Shown: positions 24,927 through 33,447, numbered from the stretch's first letter. The stretch is 64,000 nt of DNA from Ktedonospora formicarum (GCF_016587355.1 NZ_BNJF01000008.1:62001-126000), one strand, 5' to 3'. Notes: generated from the sequence alone by a model not told the origin. Numbers and translations: made by a program.

Positions 24927-25877
24927 ATGCATACGGTTGCGATTCTTATCTATGATGCCGTCAATCCCTTTGAGCTGGCGGTGGCAACGGAAATCTTTGG
25001 CTTCGAGCGCCCTGAACTGAAGGTGCCCTGGTATCGCTTTCTGGTGTGTGCCTCCGAAGCTCGCCCCATTCGTTCGGTTGCAGGCATCACACTCAGCACG
25101 CCCTATACCCTCCAGCATTTGGCCGAGGCCGATACGGTGATTGTGCCCAGTACGCGGCCCGGCGTCGTGGCCGTACCGGACGCGCTGCTCGATGCACTGC
25201 GCCAGGCATATCTGCGCGGCTCGCGCGTCATCTCATTCTGCACGGGAACCTTTGTGCTTGCGGCGGCAGGATTGCTGGATGGTCGTCGTGCCACGACTCA
25301 CTGGCTTTGGACTGCAGAACTGGCTGCGCGCTATCCTCTGGTGCAGGTTGATCCCCAGGTGCTCTATATCGATGATGGACAGATTCTGACCTCCGCCGGT
25401 ACTGCCGCCTCAATAGATCTTTCGCTGCACGTTGTGCGTCAAGATTACGGAGCCACTATTGCGGCAGCGGTAGCACGGCGCATGGTGGTGCCGCCGTATC
25501 GCGAGGGAGGCCAGGCCCAATATATCGAGATGCCACTGCCTGTTGCCGATGAGGAGCCGTTCAATACCACCTTAACATGGATGGTTCATCATTTGCAGGA
25601 GGATCTGACGGTGGAGCAGATGGCGGGGCGAGCCAGGATGAGCCCGCGAACCTTTGCCCGCCGCTTCCGCGCAGCCTTTGGCACCACTCCCTATCAATGG
25701 CTGCTCCAGCAACGTATCATGCAGGCACAACGCTTGCTTGAAAGCACGAATCTGCCTGTCGAGCAAATTGCCACTCATTGTGGCTTCAGCTCTGCCGCCA
25801 CGCTCCGTCTCCACTTTCAACGCCTCCTTTGCGTTTCACCACAGGCATACCGCGAGACATTTCAACAGAAGAAATAA
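24927..25877 (+). CDS. GlxA-family AraC regulator with DJ-1/PfpI-like domain
   Basis: The ATG at 24927 gives a 316-residue protein. Residues 1-190 form a class I glutamine-amidotransferase/DJ-1-like domain: MHTVAILIYDAVNPFELAVA, the nucleophile-elbow-like FCTGTFVLAAAGLLDGRRAT followed by THW, and QILTSAGTAASIDLSLHVV. Residues ~215-316 are an AraC/XylS pair of helix-turn-helix motifs: DLTVEQMAGRARMSPRTFAR and PVEQIATHCGFSSAATLRLH, ending in SPQAYRETF. This is the architecture of GlxA/FtrA regulators, which sense small metabolites. Divergent orientation to the YbaK-cupin gene suggests that gene as a target. Intact. Confidence 0.92.
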   Translation: MHTVAILIYDAVNPFELAVATEIFGFERPELKVPWYRFLVCASEARPIRSVAGITLSTPYTLQHLAEADTVIVPSTRPGVVAVPDALLDALRQAYLRGSRVISFCTGTFVLAAAGLLDGRRATTHWLWTAELAARYPLVQVDPQVLYIDDGQILTSAGTAASIDLSLHVVRQDYGATIAAAVARRMVVPPYREGGQAQYIEMPLPVADEEPFNTTLTWMVHHLQEDLTVEQMAGRARMSPRTFARRFRAAFGTTPYQWLLQQRIMQAQRLLESTNLPVEQIATHCGFSSAATLRLHFQRLLCVSPQAYRETFQQKK

Positions 25878-26029
25878 TGTGGGGTGTCCATCATTGCTTT
25901 ACGGCTCTGCTTCCCTCGCTGTGCAAAAAATTGATGCGCATCCGGCAGTCACTTCCTTGTTTTCCCGCTTCCAGAGGGTCGAGATCTTCCTTTTCTCTTT
26001 CCCATAGCAGACACACATTGAGTGAGCCT

Positions 26030-26332
26030 ATGAAGTTTTGTCAAATCGATGTGGTCAGCTCGTTGTTAGGATGTTGTCATGAGGTGCGTCGCGTGCTACC
26101 CTACCAGTGTTCACAGGCGGGGACGCCGCTGTGGTGCGTGGTGTCGGGGCTGACCGTCGTATGCGCATGGGACACTGAGCCCGTCTCGTTGTTTGGTCGC
26201 CCGCCCGATTACCTGAGACTTCCGATGACCCCTGGTGGTCAAGCTCGTATTGGTGAGTGATTTCCCACAAGCCCAAATGACGCGCCTCATCCACCCGGAT
26301 TGTTTGCGTAATGTGGAGAGGAGGATCATGCG
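26030..26332 (+). ncRNA. Candidate bridge-RNA region of the IS110 element
   Basis: About 300 non-coding bases directly upstream of an IS110 recombinase. IS110-group elements carry a structured bridge RNA in exactly this left-end position. Local inverted repeats (for example GACCCCTGGTGGTC near 26228) fit a folded RNA. Element ends, and therefore guide loops, were not located. This is inference from family knowledge and position only. Confidence 0.4.
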
Positions 26333-27581
26333 ATGCCTACGCCAGAACTCCCTCATGCGCTCGCCACGCGTTTCGTGGCGCTGGATGTCCATCGTCAGTA
26401 CCTGGTAGTTGGTGCAGTAGATAGCCAGCAACAGGTTGTCCTCACCCCTCGGCGCTTTGGCTTCGCAGCGTTTGCCGAGTGGGCTCAAGTCCATTTCACC
26501 CACGCGGATGTGGTGGTGCTTGAGGCGACAAGCAATGCGTGGCTGTTGTATGATCAATTACAGCCCCTGGTCGCCGAAGTGGTTGTCGCTCATCCGCAAG
26601 CGGTGAAGCTGATCGCCGCTGCACGCGTGAAGACGGATAAGCGGGATACGATTAAATTGGCCAGTTTGCTGGCTGCCAACCTCATTCCCGCCGTATGGGT
26701 GCCACCGCCAGCAGTGCGTGAGCTGCGTGCGCTGGTGACGCACCGCAACCGGCTGGTAAAGCAACGCACCCAGGCTGCGAATCGGTTGCACAGTGTGTTG
26801 CATCGATACAATCTCGATCCCCCCCCAGGCATCCCGTTTGCGGTTCATCAACAGGAGTGGTGGCTGGCGTTGGATCTCCCGCTGGCCGAAAAACTCCGGG
26901 TTCAACAGGATCTGAGATTGTATCAAACCCTTGAAACGCTGGTTCAGGAGAGCGATGCAGAACTCGGTCGGCTTTCGCGCCTTTGACCCGTGGGTCAAAC
27001 AGGTGCCGTTTCTGGTGCAGTTGCCTGGGCTAGGAGTCCTCTCGGCTCTGCGTATCCTGGCCGCCATTGGGGAGATCAGCCGCTTCCCCTCAGCCAAGCA
27101 CCTGGTAGGCTATGCCGGCTTGGGAGCAAGTGTCCATCAGTCAGGGGAAACCGATCGCGGTGGTCGTATCACCAAGGAGGGGCGCAGTGATCTGCGCGGA
27201 GTCATGGTTGAGGCAGCCTGGGTGGCGGTCGAACATCATCCCCACTGGAAAGCCCAGTTTGAGCGCCTGGCCGCGCGCATTGGCAAACAAAAGGCCATTG
27301 TCGCCATTGCGCGGAAATTACTCGTGACCATCTGGCATGTTCTCAGCCAGCAGGAAGCAGATTGCCATGCACAGATCGAGGCCGTCACCCGCAAATTGCT
27401 GCACTGGATGAGTCAGACGGGAACCACTCCGGGCAAGAGACGTGACCGGCTCCTGCTCTTGTACGGCTATCTTGACCAGCTGGGTTTGAGTGAAGAGGTC
27501 GAGCAGGTCACCTACCACGGCTCGACCTATCGGCTGTCTGAGCGGCAGAAGCAACTTCGAGCGGCCCAACAGCAAGAATGA
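26333..27581 (+). pseudogene. IS110-family recombinase with one frameshift
   Basis: From ATG 26333 the RuvC-like DEDD domain is present: ALDVHRQYLVVGAV (Asp), VVLEATSNAWLLYDQL (Glu), VKTDKRDTIKLASLL (two Asp). The frame stops at about 26984 within ELGRLSRL. In the next frame it continues DPWVKQVPFLVQLPGLGVLS through the Tnp_IS110 domain, with the catalytic Ser region HQSGETDRGGRITKEGRSDL, to the stop at 27581. Removing one T from the three at 26982-26984 joins both halves. The break is minimal, so a sequencing error or a very recent mutation is possible. Confidence 0.85.
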
Positions 27582-27741
27582 GCAGGGCGGTTCATCTTGC
27601 TGCTTCTTCTCCGTCAAGGTGAGACGGCGAGGGTAAACCGACAGCTCTCTCCGCCTTAACAGGAGGCAGTTTGTGCTGTTTTTGGCTCTGGGGAGTGGTC
27701 AATCAGCAACACTATGGCATTTCTGTCAGCCAGTCGCGTGG
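27582..27741. other. Downstream end of the IS110 element
   Basis: Non-coding sequence between the recombinase stop and a long palindrome. The right end of the IS110 element should lie here, but IS110 elements lack long inverted repeats and I could not fix the boundary. Confidence 0.35.
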
Positions 27742-27885
27742 GCGATCCCGCCCTTGACTGGGATGGGTGGGCGCTAAGTGCCGAGAGCGAGCGGGGCACT
27801 ACATTGAAGAGCGTTGCCACCTCCCGCTCGCTCTCGCTCTGCCAGTTTTCCCACCCCAGTCAAGGGTCGCTGCTCTCGGGATCGC
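27742..27885. repeat. 144-base nested palindrome
   Basis: Three sets of arms nest around one centre: GCGATCCCG (27742-27750) with 27877-27885; CCCTTGACTGGG (27751-27762) with 27855-27866; and GAGAGCGAGCGGG (27783-27795) with 27823-27835. Each set is perfect. No reading frame explains it. It could fold into a long hairpin as RNA or be a miniature element. Confidence 0.7.
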
Positions 27886-28095
27886 TTGTTCCACGCTCCT
27901 GGCTGGAACGGGCATTTCAGCGACCTCTCCCAAGCCTCAAGCTCGCAAGGATACTTGATGAGCCTGCGGCTCACCCTTCCAAGGCATTTGACAAGTAGAC
28001 ACATTGGTGCGCATCCCGTGGGCAATTGGAACGTGCTCCCTCATGGACACCTCTCAAGAACATGATGCCCTTCCTCTCCATCACAGCCGCACTTT

Positions 28096-28238
28096 CCGTT
28101 CTCCGAAACTTACCCAAACGTGGACAGGCCACATTTCGTGTTCGGTTCCTGCTTCAATGCAGAGAGCAAGCCTTTCGCTCGTCTTACCCCTGCTCCACAG
28201 GCGTCACTTCCCGCAGAACGTGCGGTACGCTGTTTTCA
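28096..28238 (-). ncRNA. Candidate guide-RNA scaffold at the tnpB 3' end
   Basis: Directly 3' of the tnpB pseudogene. The segment 28102-28160 is conserved at 4888-4960 without its gene. On the minus strand it reads TTGAAGCAGGAACCGAACAC and then a small hairpin (ATGTGG-CCTGT-CCACGT). tnpB elements encode their guide (omega) RNA at this end. The exact 5' end of the RNA cannot be set from sequence alone. Confidence 0.5.
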
Positions 28239-29281
28239 TCAGGCCAACGCCACCAAATTTCTGGCGGCGTTAGCGTCTCGATCTAGGGCACTTCCACACT
28301 CCAGGCAGGCAAAGACCCGATCAGAGAGCGTCAGCGCCTCATTGATCCAGCCACAACACGAACAGGTTTTTGAAGAGGGTTCCCAACGGGAAGCCAGCAG
28401 CACCTTGATCCCTGCCTGTTCTGCTTTGTAGAGGATCTGCCGCTTGAACTCGTACATCCCCACATCGGCGATGGCTCGGGCCAACTTGCGGTTCTTGAGC
28501 ATACCTGCAATATGCAAATCCTCGAGGACGATCACACGCGGCCGCTCTTGATCGGGCGCGGATTCTCGCCACGATCTGTGCGGTCGCTTGGTGCAAGGCG
28601 TTTTGGCGAACATGGGCGATACGAGCGTGCATCCGGGCAAGTCGCATGCGCGCTTTCTGGCGATTGGCACTCCCTTTGTGCTTGCGACTGTGACGTCGCG
28701 AGGCTCGCTTGAGGGCGGGAATCTTCTTGCGCAATGCCTTGGGATTCTCGAAGGTCCGTCCATCAGAAAGCGTTGCCAGCATTTTTACCCCCAGGTCAAC
28801 GCCAATGGCTTCGCCTGGGGCTGGTCGTAGACCTTCTTCTTCCTCTCCCAGAAGTGGTAAACCATCTGCATGGGACGCATGGTGCACACAGATCGACACA
28901 GACCATCTGCCAGCTTTCTCGCTGATGGTTGCGCTAGTGATCTTGACAGTGGTGGGCAAATAGCCATGCTCTTTGAGCCGAAGGACTCCCAGGCGAGGGA
29001 CCTGGATAGCATCATGAAAGACCCGAATGGTGCCGGTGAAGCGGCATCCTCCAATGGCTTTCTTCCGGCTTTTGAAGCGGGGATAGCCACACGTGCCTTT
29101 CCATGTGCCCTCTTTCTTGAGCCGGCACTTGCGAAAAAAGTGCTTGAAGGCCTGATCCAGATCGCGTAGCGCCTCCTGGAAGGCGCATTTGCTGACCTCA
29201 TACGCCCAAGGAATCTCACTGTGCTTCAAAGCATTGATCTCGCGATGCAGATCAATGGCGCTTGGGGTGGGCTGACCTGCT
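28239..29281 (-). pseudogene. tnpB: tnpB RNA-guided nuclease gene, 5'-truncated and frameshifted
   Basis: The minus-strand text starts, directly at the boundary with a miniature element, with TKAGQPTPSAIDLHREINAL and runs through SEIPWAYEVSKCAFQEALRD. It covers the beta-barrel/Rec part, the first RuvC motif AIGVDLGVKMLATLSDGRTF and the KHKGSANRQKARMRLARMH helix. Near 28560 a frameshift moves reading to RPRVIVLEDLHIAGMLKNRK (RuvC-II Glu). Then follow the zinc finger (KTCSCCGW ... FACLECGS) and RuvC-III DRDANAARNLVALA, ending at 28239. About 60 N-terminal residues are missing. No tnpA is nearby. Confidence 0.88.
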
Positions 29282-29282
29282 T

Positions 29283-29390
29283 TCGTGAGCGAAAATCGGA
29301 TAAATTGGTGAACGGCTCCTCCCTCAAGAAGAAAGCAGATTGCTCACCGATTTATCCTGATTCCAACCAGAGAATTCCCAAATTTACACC
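29283..29390. repeat. Miniature-element half, TGTAAAT family, truncating tnpB
   Basis: The right end GAATTCCCAAATTTACACC (to 29390) is the same as that of the copies at 11700 and 12821. Its other boundary merges into the tnpB reading frame at about 29282 with CGTGAGCGAAAATCGGATAA. This interior text matches 31105-31122. The left terminal repeat is missing. Confidence 0.65.
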
Positions 29391-29408
29391 CTGGAGGCAA
29401 AAGACACC

Positions 29409-30323
29409 CTAACGGCCAGCGACAGGGATTTTTTCAACCGCTGGAATGATCTCGTGCTCAAACAACTCAAAGGGTTCCGCCTCGTGGACATCTTTCAGGC
29501 TCAGCGTCACCTGGTCGATGCCCAGTTCCGCCAGGTGCGCGCACTGCTCTATGAAGGCCCCAGGGGTGCAGGACTGATCACGCCCATCGCGGGTAAGCTG
29601 GAGCAGCACATGGCTGTAGGCCGTCTTCTCGATCTGCTCATAGGGACGCCCCTCGCTCTGGCAGTGCTCGCGCAACACGTCGAGCTTGTGCCGTAACTCG
29701 GCGTGATCGCCAGAGGTGAACAGGTTGCAGGCATCACCATAACGGGCCACGAGTCGCAGCGTCTTGCGTTCACCACCGCCGCCGATCAGAATCGGCGGGT
29801 GCGGTTTCTGAATGGCCTGCGGGCTGTTGAGTGGCCGGGCCAGTTGATAGTGCTTGCCCTCGTATGGCCGCTCATCGCCCGACCACATCTGGAGCGCAAT
29901 TTGCAACGTCTCCTCCAGCCGCTCGAAACGTTCTTTGACAGGTGGGAAAGGCACCCCCAATCCCCTGTGCTCCTCCTCGTTCCAGGCCGCGCCGATGCCC
30001 AAGTAGGCCCGCCCGTGCGAGAGCACATCCAGCGTCGTCGCCGTCTTCACCAGGATACTGGGATGACGATAGGTAACGCCTGTGACCAGCGTACCCAGTT
30101 TGATGCGGTTCGTGCGAGCCGCCGCGAAGGCCAACGTGCTCCAGCCCTCAAGCATCTCCTGTTCCACCGATCCTATGCCCTCGAGCTGAAAAAAGTGATC
30201 CATGACCCATAGACTGTAGAAACCAGCGCGTTCGGCGTGTTCAGCGATCAGCCCAAAGGTCTCGCCAAGCTGACTCTGCCCGCCTGGCCAGGTAAAGCTA
30301 GGCACCTGTAATCCAAGACGCAT
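29409..30323 (-). CDS. LLM-class F420-dependent oxidoreductase
   Basis: The ATG at 30323 lies behind AAGGAGAAC; the frame extends upstream without a site. The 304-residue product has the luciferase-like TIM-barrel pattern of F420-dependent enzymes. It has MRLGLQVPSFTWPGGQSQLG, FYSLWVMDHFFQLE, IKLGTLVTGVTYRHP, LDVLSHGRAYLGIGAAWNEE, KPHPPILIGGGGERKTLRLV and GDACNLFTSG. The W-N-E-E-E-H and P-I-L-I-G-G-G-G motifs are typical of the LLM F420 family. The substrate is not predictable. The gene lies downstream of, and in the same direction as, a MerR regulator, 185 bases away, so it may be the regulated target. Confidence 0.9.
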   Translation of the reverse strand: MRLGLQVPSFTWPGGQSQLGETFGLIAEHAERAGFYSLWVMDHFFQLEGIGSVEQEMLEGWSTLAFAAARTNRIKLGTLVTGVTYRHPSILVKTATTLDVLSHGRAYLGIGAAWNEEEHRGLGVPFPPVKERFERLEETLQIALQMWSGDERPYEGKHYQLARPLNSPQAIQKPHPPILIGGGGERKTLRLVARYGDACNLFTSGDHAELRHKLDVLREHCQSEGRPYEQIEKTAYSHVLLQLTRDGRDQSCTPGAFIEQCAHLAELGIDQVTLSLKDVHEAEPFELFEHEIIPAVEKIPVAGR

Positions 30324-30392
30324 ACACAAGTTCTCCTTTTGCTCATGTGACGATGGCACTGTTCTGCGCAAAAATTGGGCAAAACGTACCCG

Positions 30393-30413
30393 GACCTAGC
30401 TGTGTGCTAGGTC
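30393..30413. promoter_or_regulatory. Palindrome between merR-type gene and LLM gene
   Basis: GACCTAG and CTAGGTC flank a 7-base centre CTGTGTG. It lies ~70 bases before the LLM start. It could be an operator of the LLM promoter or a weak terminator of the merR-type transcript; no T tract follows on the minus strand. Confidence 0.4.
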
Positions 30414-30508
30414 ACAATTAGTGTGGGGAGGCTCGAAAAAAGACAATCTACCACGCGACCAGCAACCGATCTTGCTGGCCTGGCCGACAATGAGTGGCGT
30501 ACGCTCCT

Positions 30509-30910
30509 TTAACGCGCGCTCTCCTCTACTTTCTCGGTTTCACAAGTCAGCAAAGCACCTTCATAGGTGGTGATTTTGTGATCGATAACCACGAGATATT
30601 CTTGCAATTGCTGAATGTGAAGCTCAACCTGTTCATGATGTGCTTTGAGCAGAGCGACGCGCTCGCGCAGCGTTGATTCGCCCAGGCGCTGCAAACGGGC
30701 ATATGAGAGCATCTGCTGAATGGACATGCCTGTGTCACGCAGCCTGAGCAGAAACTGAATCCACTGGACGTCAGAGTCTGTGTAGCGCCGATGCGTGTTT
30801 GAGAGCCGATCCACCTCGTGGATCAGTCCGATGCGCTCATAGTAGCGCAAGGTGTCGATGCTGAGTCCTGTGAGCCTGGCAACGTCGCTGGTGGTGTATG
30901 TCTTCTCCAT
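30509..30910 (-). CDS. MerR-family transcriptional regulator
   Basis: The ATG at 30910 gives 133 residues starting MEKTYTTSDVARLTGLSIDT and LRYYERIGLIHEVDR, the canonical MerR winged helix. YTDSDVQWIQFLLRLRDTGM SIQQM follows, and then a coiled-coil dimerisation helix. There is no N-terminal metal-binding Cys pattern; the single Cys near the C-terminus (LLTCETEKVEESAR) is not diagnostic. An upstream in-frame start would translate the operator. The promoter has the 19-bp spacer and palindrome expected for autoregulation. The likely target is the downstream LLM oxidoreductase. Confidence 0.9.
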   Translation of the reverse strand: MEKTYTTSDVARLTGLSIDTLRYYERIGLIHEVDRLSNTHRRYTDSDVQWIQFLLRLRDTGMSIQQMLSYARLQRLGESTLRERVALLKAHHEQVELHIQQLQEYLVVIDHKITTYEGALLTCETEKVEESAR

Positions 30911-30916
30911 ATGCTC

Positions 30917-30947
30917 AGCATAAAACATGGAGTGCACTCCATGTCAA
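30917..30947 (-). promoter_or_regulatory. MerR-type promoter with 19-bp spacer and leaderless start
   Basis: Minus strand: -35 TTGACA (30947-30942), 19-base spacer, -10 TATGCT (30922-30917). The perfect palindrome CATGGAGTGCACTCCATG (30926-30943) fills the spacer. A 19-bp spacer needing distortion by the regulator is the hallmark of MerR promoters. The expected start point falls on the ATG at 30910, so the message is probably leaderless. Confidence 0.85.
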
Positions 30948-31085
30948 GCCCTTCTGACACCAGATTTCCGATGCCGCGGGATGAAAGAAATTTGAGCTGG
31001 CATGGGATATGATCATTAAGGCGAAACAGTCCTCCAGTATGTTACCCGTGCTGGAAATTATTCTGACATCATTTTGGCGCTATAT

Positions 31086-31275
31086 GTGTAAATCAGAGAA
31101 TTTTGTGAGTGAAAATCGGATATCTCGGTGGGCAGTAAAACAGGTATGAACTGCAGAGGCCAGTCGGCATGAATTGCAACTCAGAGACGCTAGTTGCAGC
31201 TCTGCTATCTACTCTGGCTGCTTCCTCAACCACGCAATTATCCGATTTTCGCTCACGAAACCCTCTGATTTACAC
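31086..31275. repeat. 190-bp miniature element, TGTAAAT family
   Basis: The ends GTGTAAATCAGAG (31086-31098) and CTCTGATTTACAC (31263-31275) are perfect inverted repeats. Subterminal GTGAGTGAAAATCGGATAT and its near-complement at 31237-31256 extend the pairing. There is no gene inside. The interior motif is shared with 29283-29390. Confidence 0.8.
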
Positions 31276-31490
31276 CTTTGGCTTCGGTCTGGTGACGACT
31301 GCCTGAGTTAGGCAAATCCCTTTGTGCGATGGTTCTTTCCTGATGTCTTCTGTACGGCGAATTTCATTATCGGCATGTTTAGCTCCACACTTGAACCTGT
31401 TTCCTTTTCCGTGGTATCTTCTCTGCAGAGGAAAACGTCGAGTGGTTTGCCCGGCTCGCCTCTATCATTTTTTCTCATGAAGGAGTCTCG
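31276..31490. other. Upstream region of the APH-like gene
   Basis: Non-coding; should contain the promoter for the gene at 31491. The ribosome binding site GAAGGAG is at 31478-31484. No operator-like symmetry was noticed. Confidence 0.4.
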
Positions 31491-32357
31491 ATGATGCCAT
31501 CTGAGCTAGCACCCCTAGAAATTCTCCAGACGCTTGGGATCAACGGAATGCCCATTGCCACTCCAGTGCAGGGTGGGTTTGACATGGCCATGTGGAAGGT
31601 TGAGCACGAGGGTCAGATCTCTGCTCTCCGTGTATTTCGTGTGGGAGCGCATGAGGATTGCGAGCACGAACAAAGCGTGATGGAAGCCGCACGTGCCGCA
31701 GGTCTGCCTGTGCCAGAGGTACAGAAAGCAGGAGTCTGGCAGGATCGCCCGGCGCTGCTTCTCAGCTGGCTTGCCGGACGCACAGTAGAAGACGAGCTAC
31801 GGGCACGACCATGGCGGCTTTGGTCGCTGGGGATCGCATTCGGTCACATGCAGGCCAAGATCCATGCGATACCTGCTCCTGCTCTGCTCCGTCAGCGGCC
31901 AGATGCGTGGATCGCCTGGCAATGCGAAGGAGAACAGGCTCTGCAAGATGGCTTGCGCCATCTACAAGGTGACCAGATAGCCTTGCTGCATCTGGACTAT
32001 CATTTGCGCAATGTCCTAACTGATGGCAAACACATCACTGGAATTGTGGATTGGACGAACGCGCTTGCAGGTGACCCACGGGCTGATGTCGCGCGCACGG
32101 TCTCTATCCTGCGTGTCGATCCCCTGGCACGTAAGCCGTTGCTGGTGTTGCTGGGCTTGCGCATCTTTGAACAAGCCTGGCGCATCGGCTATCAACGCGA
32201 GCGTGGGCGCTTCAAGGATATGTCTCTCTTCTATACCTGGGCGGGGACCGTCATCCAGTACAATCTCGCACCGCGCTACAAACACATCCCGAACGAACTA
32301 GCTCCTGCACGCCGCTGGACCAACAAATGGAAGGCACAAGCTGGATGTGAGCGTTGA
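31491..32357 (+). CDS. Aminoglycoside-phosphotransferase-like kinase (APH family)
   Basis: A 288-residue protein with the APH/choline-kinase fold. The N-lobe has GGFDMAMWKVEHEGQISALR with the ATP-binding Lys/Arg region. The hinge is ALLLSWLAGRTVEDELRA. The catalytic loop is IALLHLDYHLRNVL (H-x-D-x-x-x-x-N) and the Mg-binding strand GIVDWTNALAGDPRADVA. All key residues are present. Homologues phosphorylate aminoglycosides, macrolides, homoserine or other small alcohols; the substrate cannot be assigned. It is monocistronic after a good ribosome binding site. Confidence 0.88.
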   Translation: MMPSELAPLEILQTLGINGMPIATPVQGGFDMAMWKVEHEGQISALRVFRVGAHEDCEHEQSVMEAARAAGLPVPEVQKAGVWQDRPALLLSWLAGRTVEDELRARPWRLWSLGIAFGHMQAKIHAIPAPALLRQRPDAWIAWQCEGEQALQDGLRHLQGDQIALLHLDYHLRNVLTDGKHITGIVDWTNALAGDPRADVARTVSILRVDPLARKPLLVLLGLRIFEQAWRIGYQRERGRFKDMSLFYTWAGTVIQYNLAPRYKHIPNELAPARRWTNKWKAQAGCER

Positions 32358-32424
32358 ACAGGTGAGCTCTCTTCTCTTCGTCTCTTGTTCCGGAAATTGT
32401 TTGGCATTGAGTTTATTCTTCGCT

Positions 32425-32713
32425 TCCTTGCTTTTATCGCGTTGCGCATCCCGTGAGCATTGATTACTCAGGGCAACACAAAATCCTTGAAATCGAAATC
32501 CATGCACATGGAATTCTGCCAGGTGACCGCGTCCTAATTCTAGATGATTGGTTTGAACGCGGAGAGCAAGGCCAAGCTGCTATTCGACTCGTTGAGCGTG
32601 CAGGAGGCGTTGTTGCTGGCATTGGGGTGCTCTTTGACGAGATGATAGCTAAGAAAAGGAACAGCTTCCAGCAGTATCATTTCCATGCCTTAATCCAGAT
32701 TCCCGAAGCCTAG
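32425..32713 (+). pseudogene. Purine phosphoribosyltransferase-like C-terminal fragment
   Basis: The frame lacks a proper start; a GTG at 32453 is the only candidate. It reads HPVSIDYSGQHKILEIEIHA, then the PRPP-binding motif RVLILDDWFERGEQGQAAIR and VERAGGVVAGIGVLFDEM. This is the C-terminal half of adenine-phosphoribosyltransferase-like proteins. The N-terminal half is absent. It is probably a remnant, though it could still encode a small PRPP-binding domain. Confidence 0.65.
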
Positions 32714-32971
32714 TGGCTCTCCAGCGTGAGCGGGGGCAGCCCATTCCTGATGCCATAAGCCCAGGCTCTCCCTGCCGAGGTCGTCTCCCTGCTCCTGCAG
32801 GGCGCCTCACCCATCGACCTCCCGCGCCAGTATCACGATGTCATCTTCCATATCGTGCAGCTGGGACCCTCCGTCCGCTCTCGCTGGCGCGAAGACGCTC
32901 ACACCTCCACCATCAGCCTCGTCCTCCTCAACGACTCTCCCCCCTCCCCTTTCACGCCCCAGGGCTTCTAA
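32713..32971 (+). pseudogene. Recurrent unknown family, copy 1 (C-terminal, frameshifted)
   Basis: Begins with LQRERGQPIPDAIS and then, after a frame change, reads LPAEVVSLLLQG, DLPRQYHDVIFHIVQLGP, RSRWREDAHTSTISLVLLND and FPFTPQGF-like text before TAA at 32969-32971. The same text occurs at 42286 and 52903, where the N-terminal part is present too. Function unknown. Confidence 0.6.
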
Positions 32972-33078
32972 CGCCTGTGCGAGAACTGGCGCGCCAGAGA
33001 CGGGCGCACGCATCCTTCGCCAACATGCACCTTGACGCGGATCTTCCCCTGGTCGCTCCAGCTCCTGCCGAAACATTA

Positions 33079-33149
33079 CACGCGTCAGGCGAAGCAGCCA
33101 CGGCCCACGCGCTACCCAACCACTTACGCACCTGGCTCACAACTTTTCA
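33079..33149. repeat. Direct repeat unit, first copy
   Basis: Text ACACGCGTCAGGCGAAGCAG ... TTACGCACCTGGCTCACAAC recurs at 33377-33447 with scattered differences. There is no gene, so it marks a local duplication or the edge of a repeated element. Confidence 0.6.
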
Positions 33150-33282
33150 TAGTGTTCCTCACACGCAGGTAGCAACCCTCTCCTGTCTCACCGCCAGCCA
33201 GAGCGTCCTATCACCCAAGCAGAACCGAGCATGAGGCATTCCAGGATTCACACCCCAGCCACCTGGCACCACACGGCAAGAC

Positions 33283-33335
33283 CAGGCGTTTCGTGTGCGT
33301 TTTGAAATGCACCAAAAACGCACACGAAACGCCTG
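33283..33335. repeat. 21-bp perfect hairpin
   Basis: The arm 33283-33303 (CAGGCGTTTCGTGTGCGTTT...) is exactly complementary to 33315-33335 around an 11-base centre. It lies in non-coding sequence between the two copies of a direct repeat. It could be a bidirectional terminator (A/T-rich inner stem) or a repeat-type palindrome. Confidence 0.65.
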
Positions 33336-33376
33336 TCCTCCTGTTCCTCTCCCCTGCCCTCTCCTACCAGTGATAC

Positions 33377-33447
33377 ACACACGCCGGGCGAAACAGCCGC
33401 AACTCTCGCACTGCCCAGCCTCTTACGCACCTGGCTCACAACGTTTC
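33377..33447. repeat. Direct repeat unit, second copy
   Basis: Same text as 33079-33149, including TTACGCACCTGGCTCACAAC. The two copies flank the hairpin at 33283-33335. Confidence 0.6.

Noticed and set aside
30911-30937. An upstream start for the MerR-type regulator at 30937.
   Set aside because: It lies inside the promoter spacer palindrome; the ATG at 30910 matches the family N-terminus.
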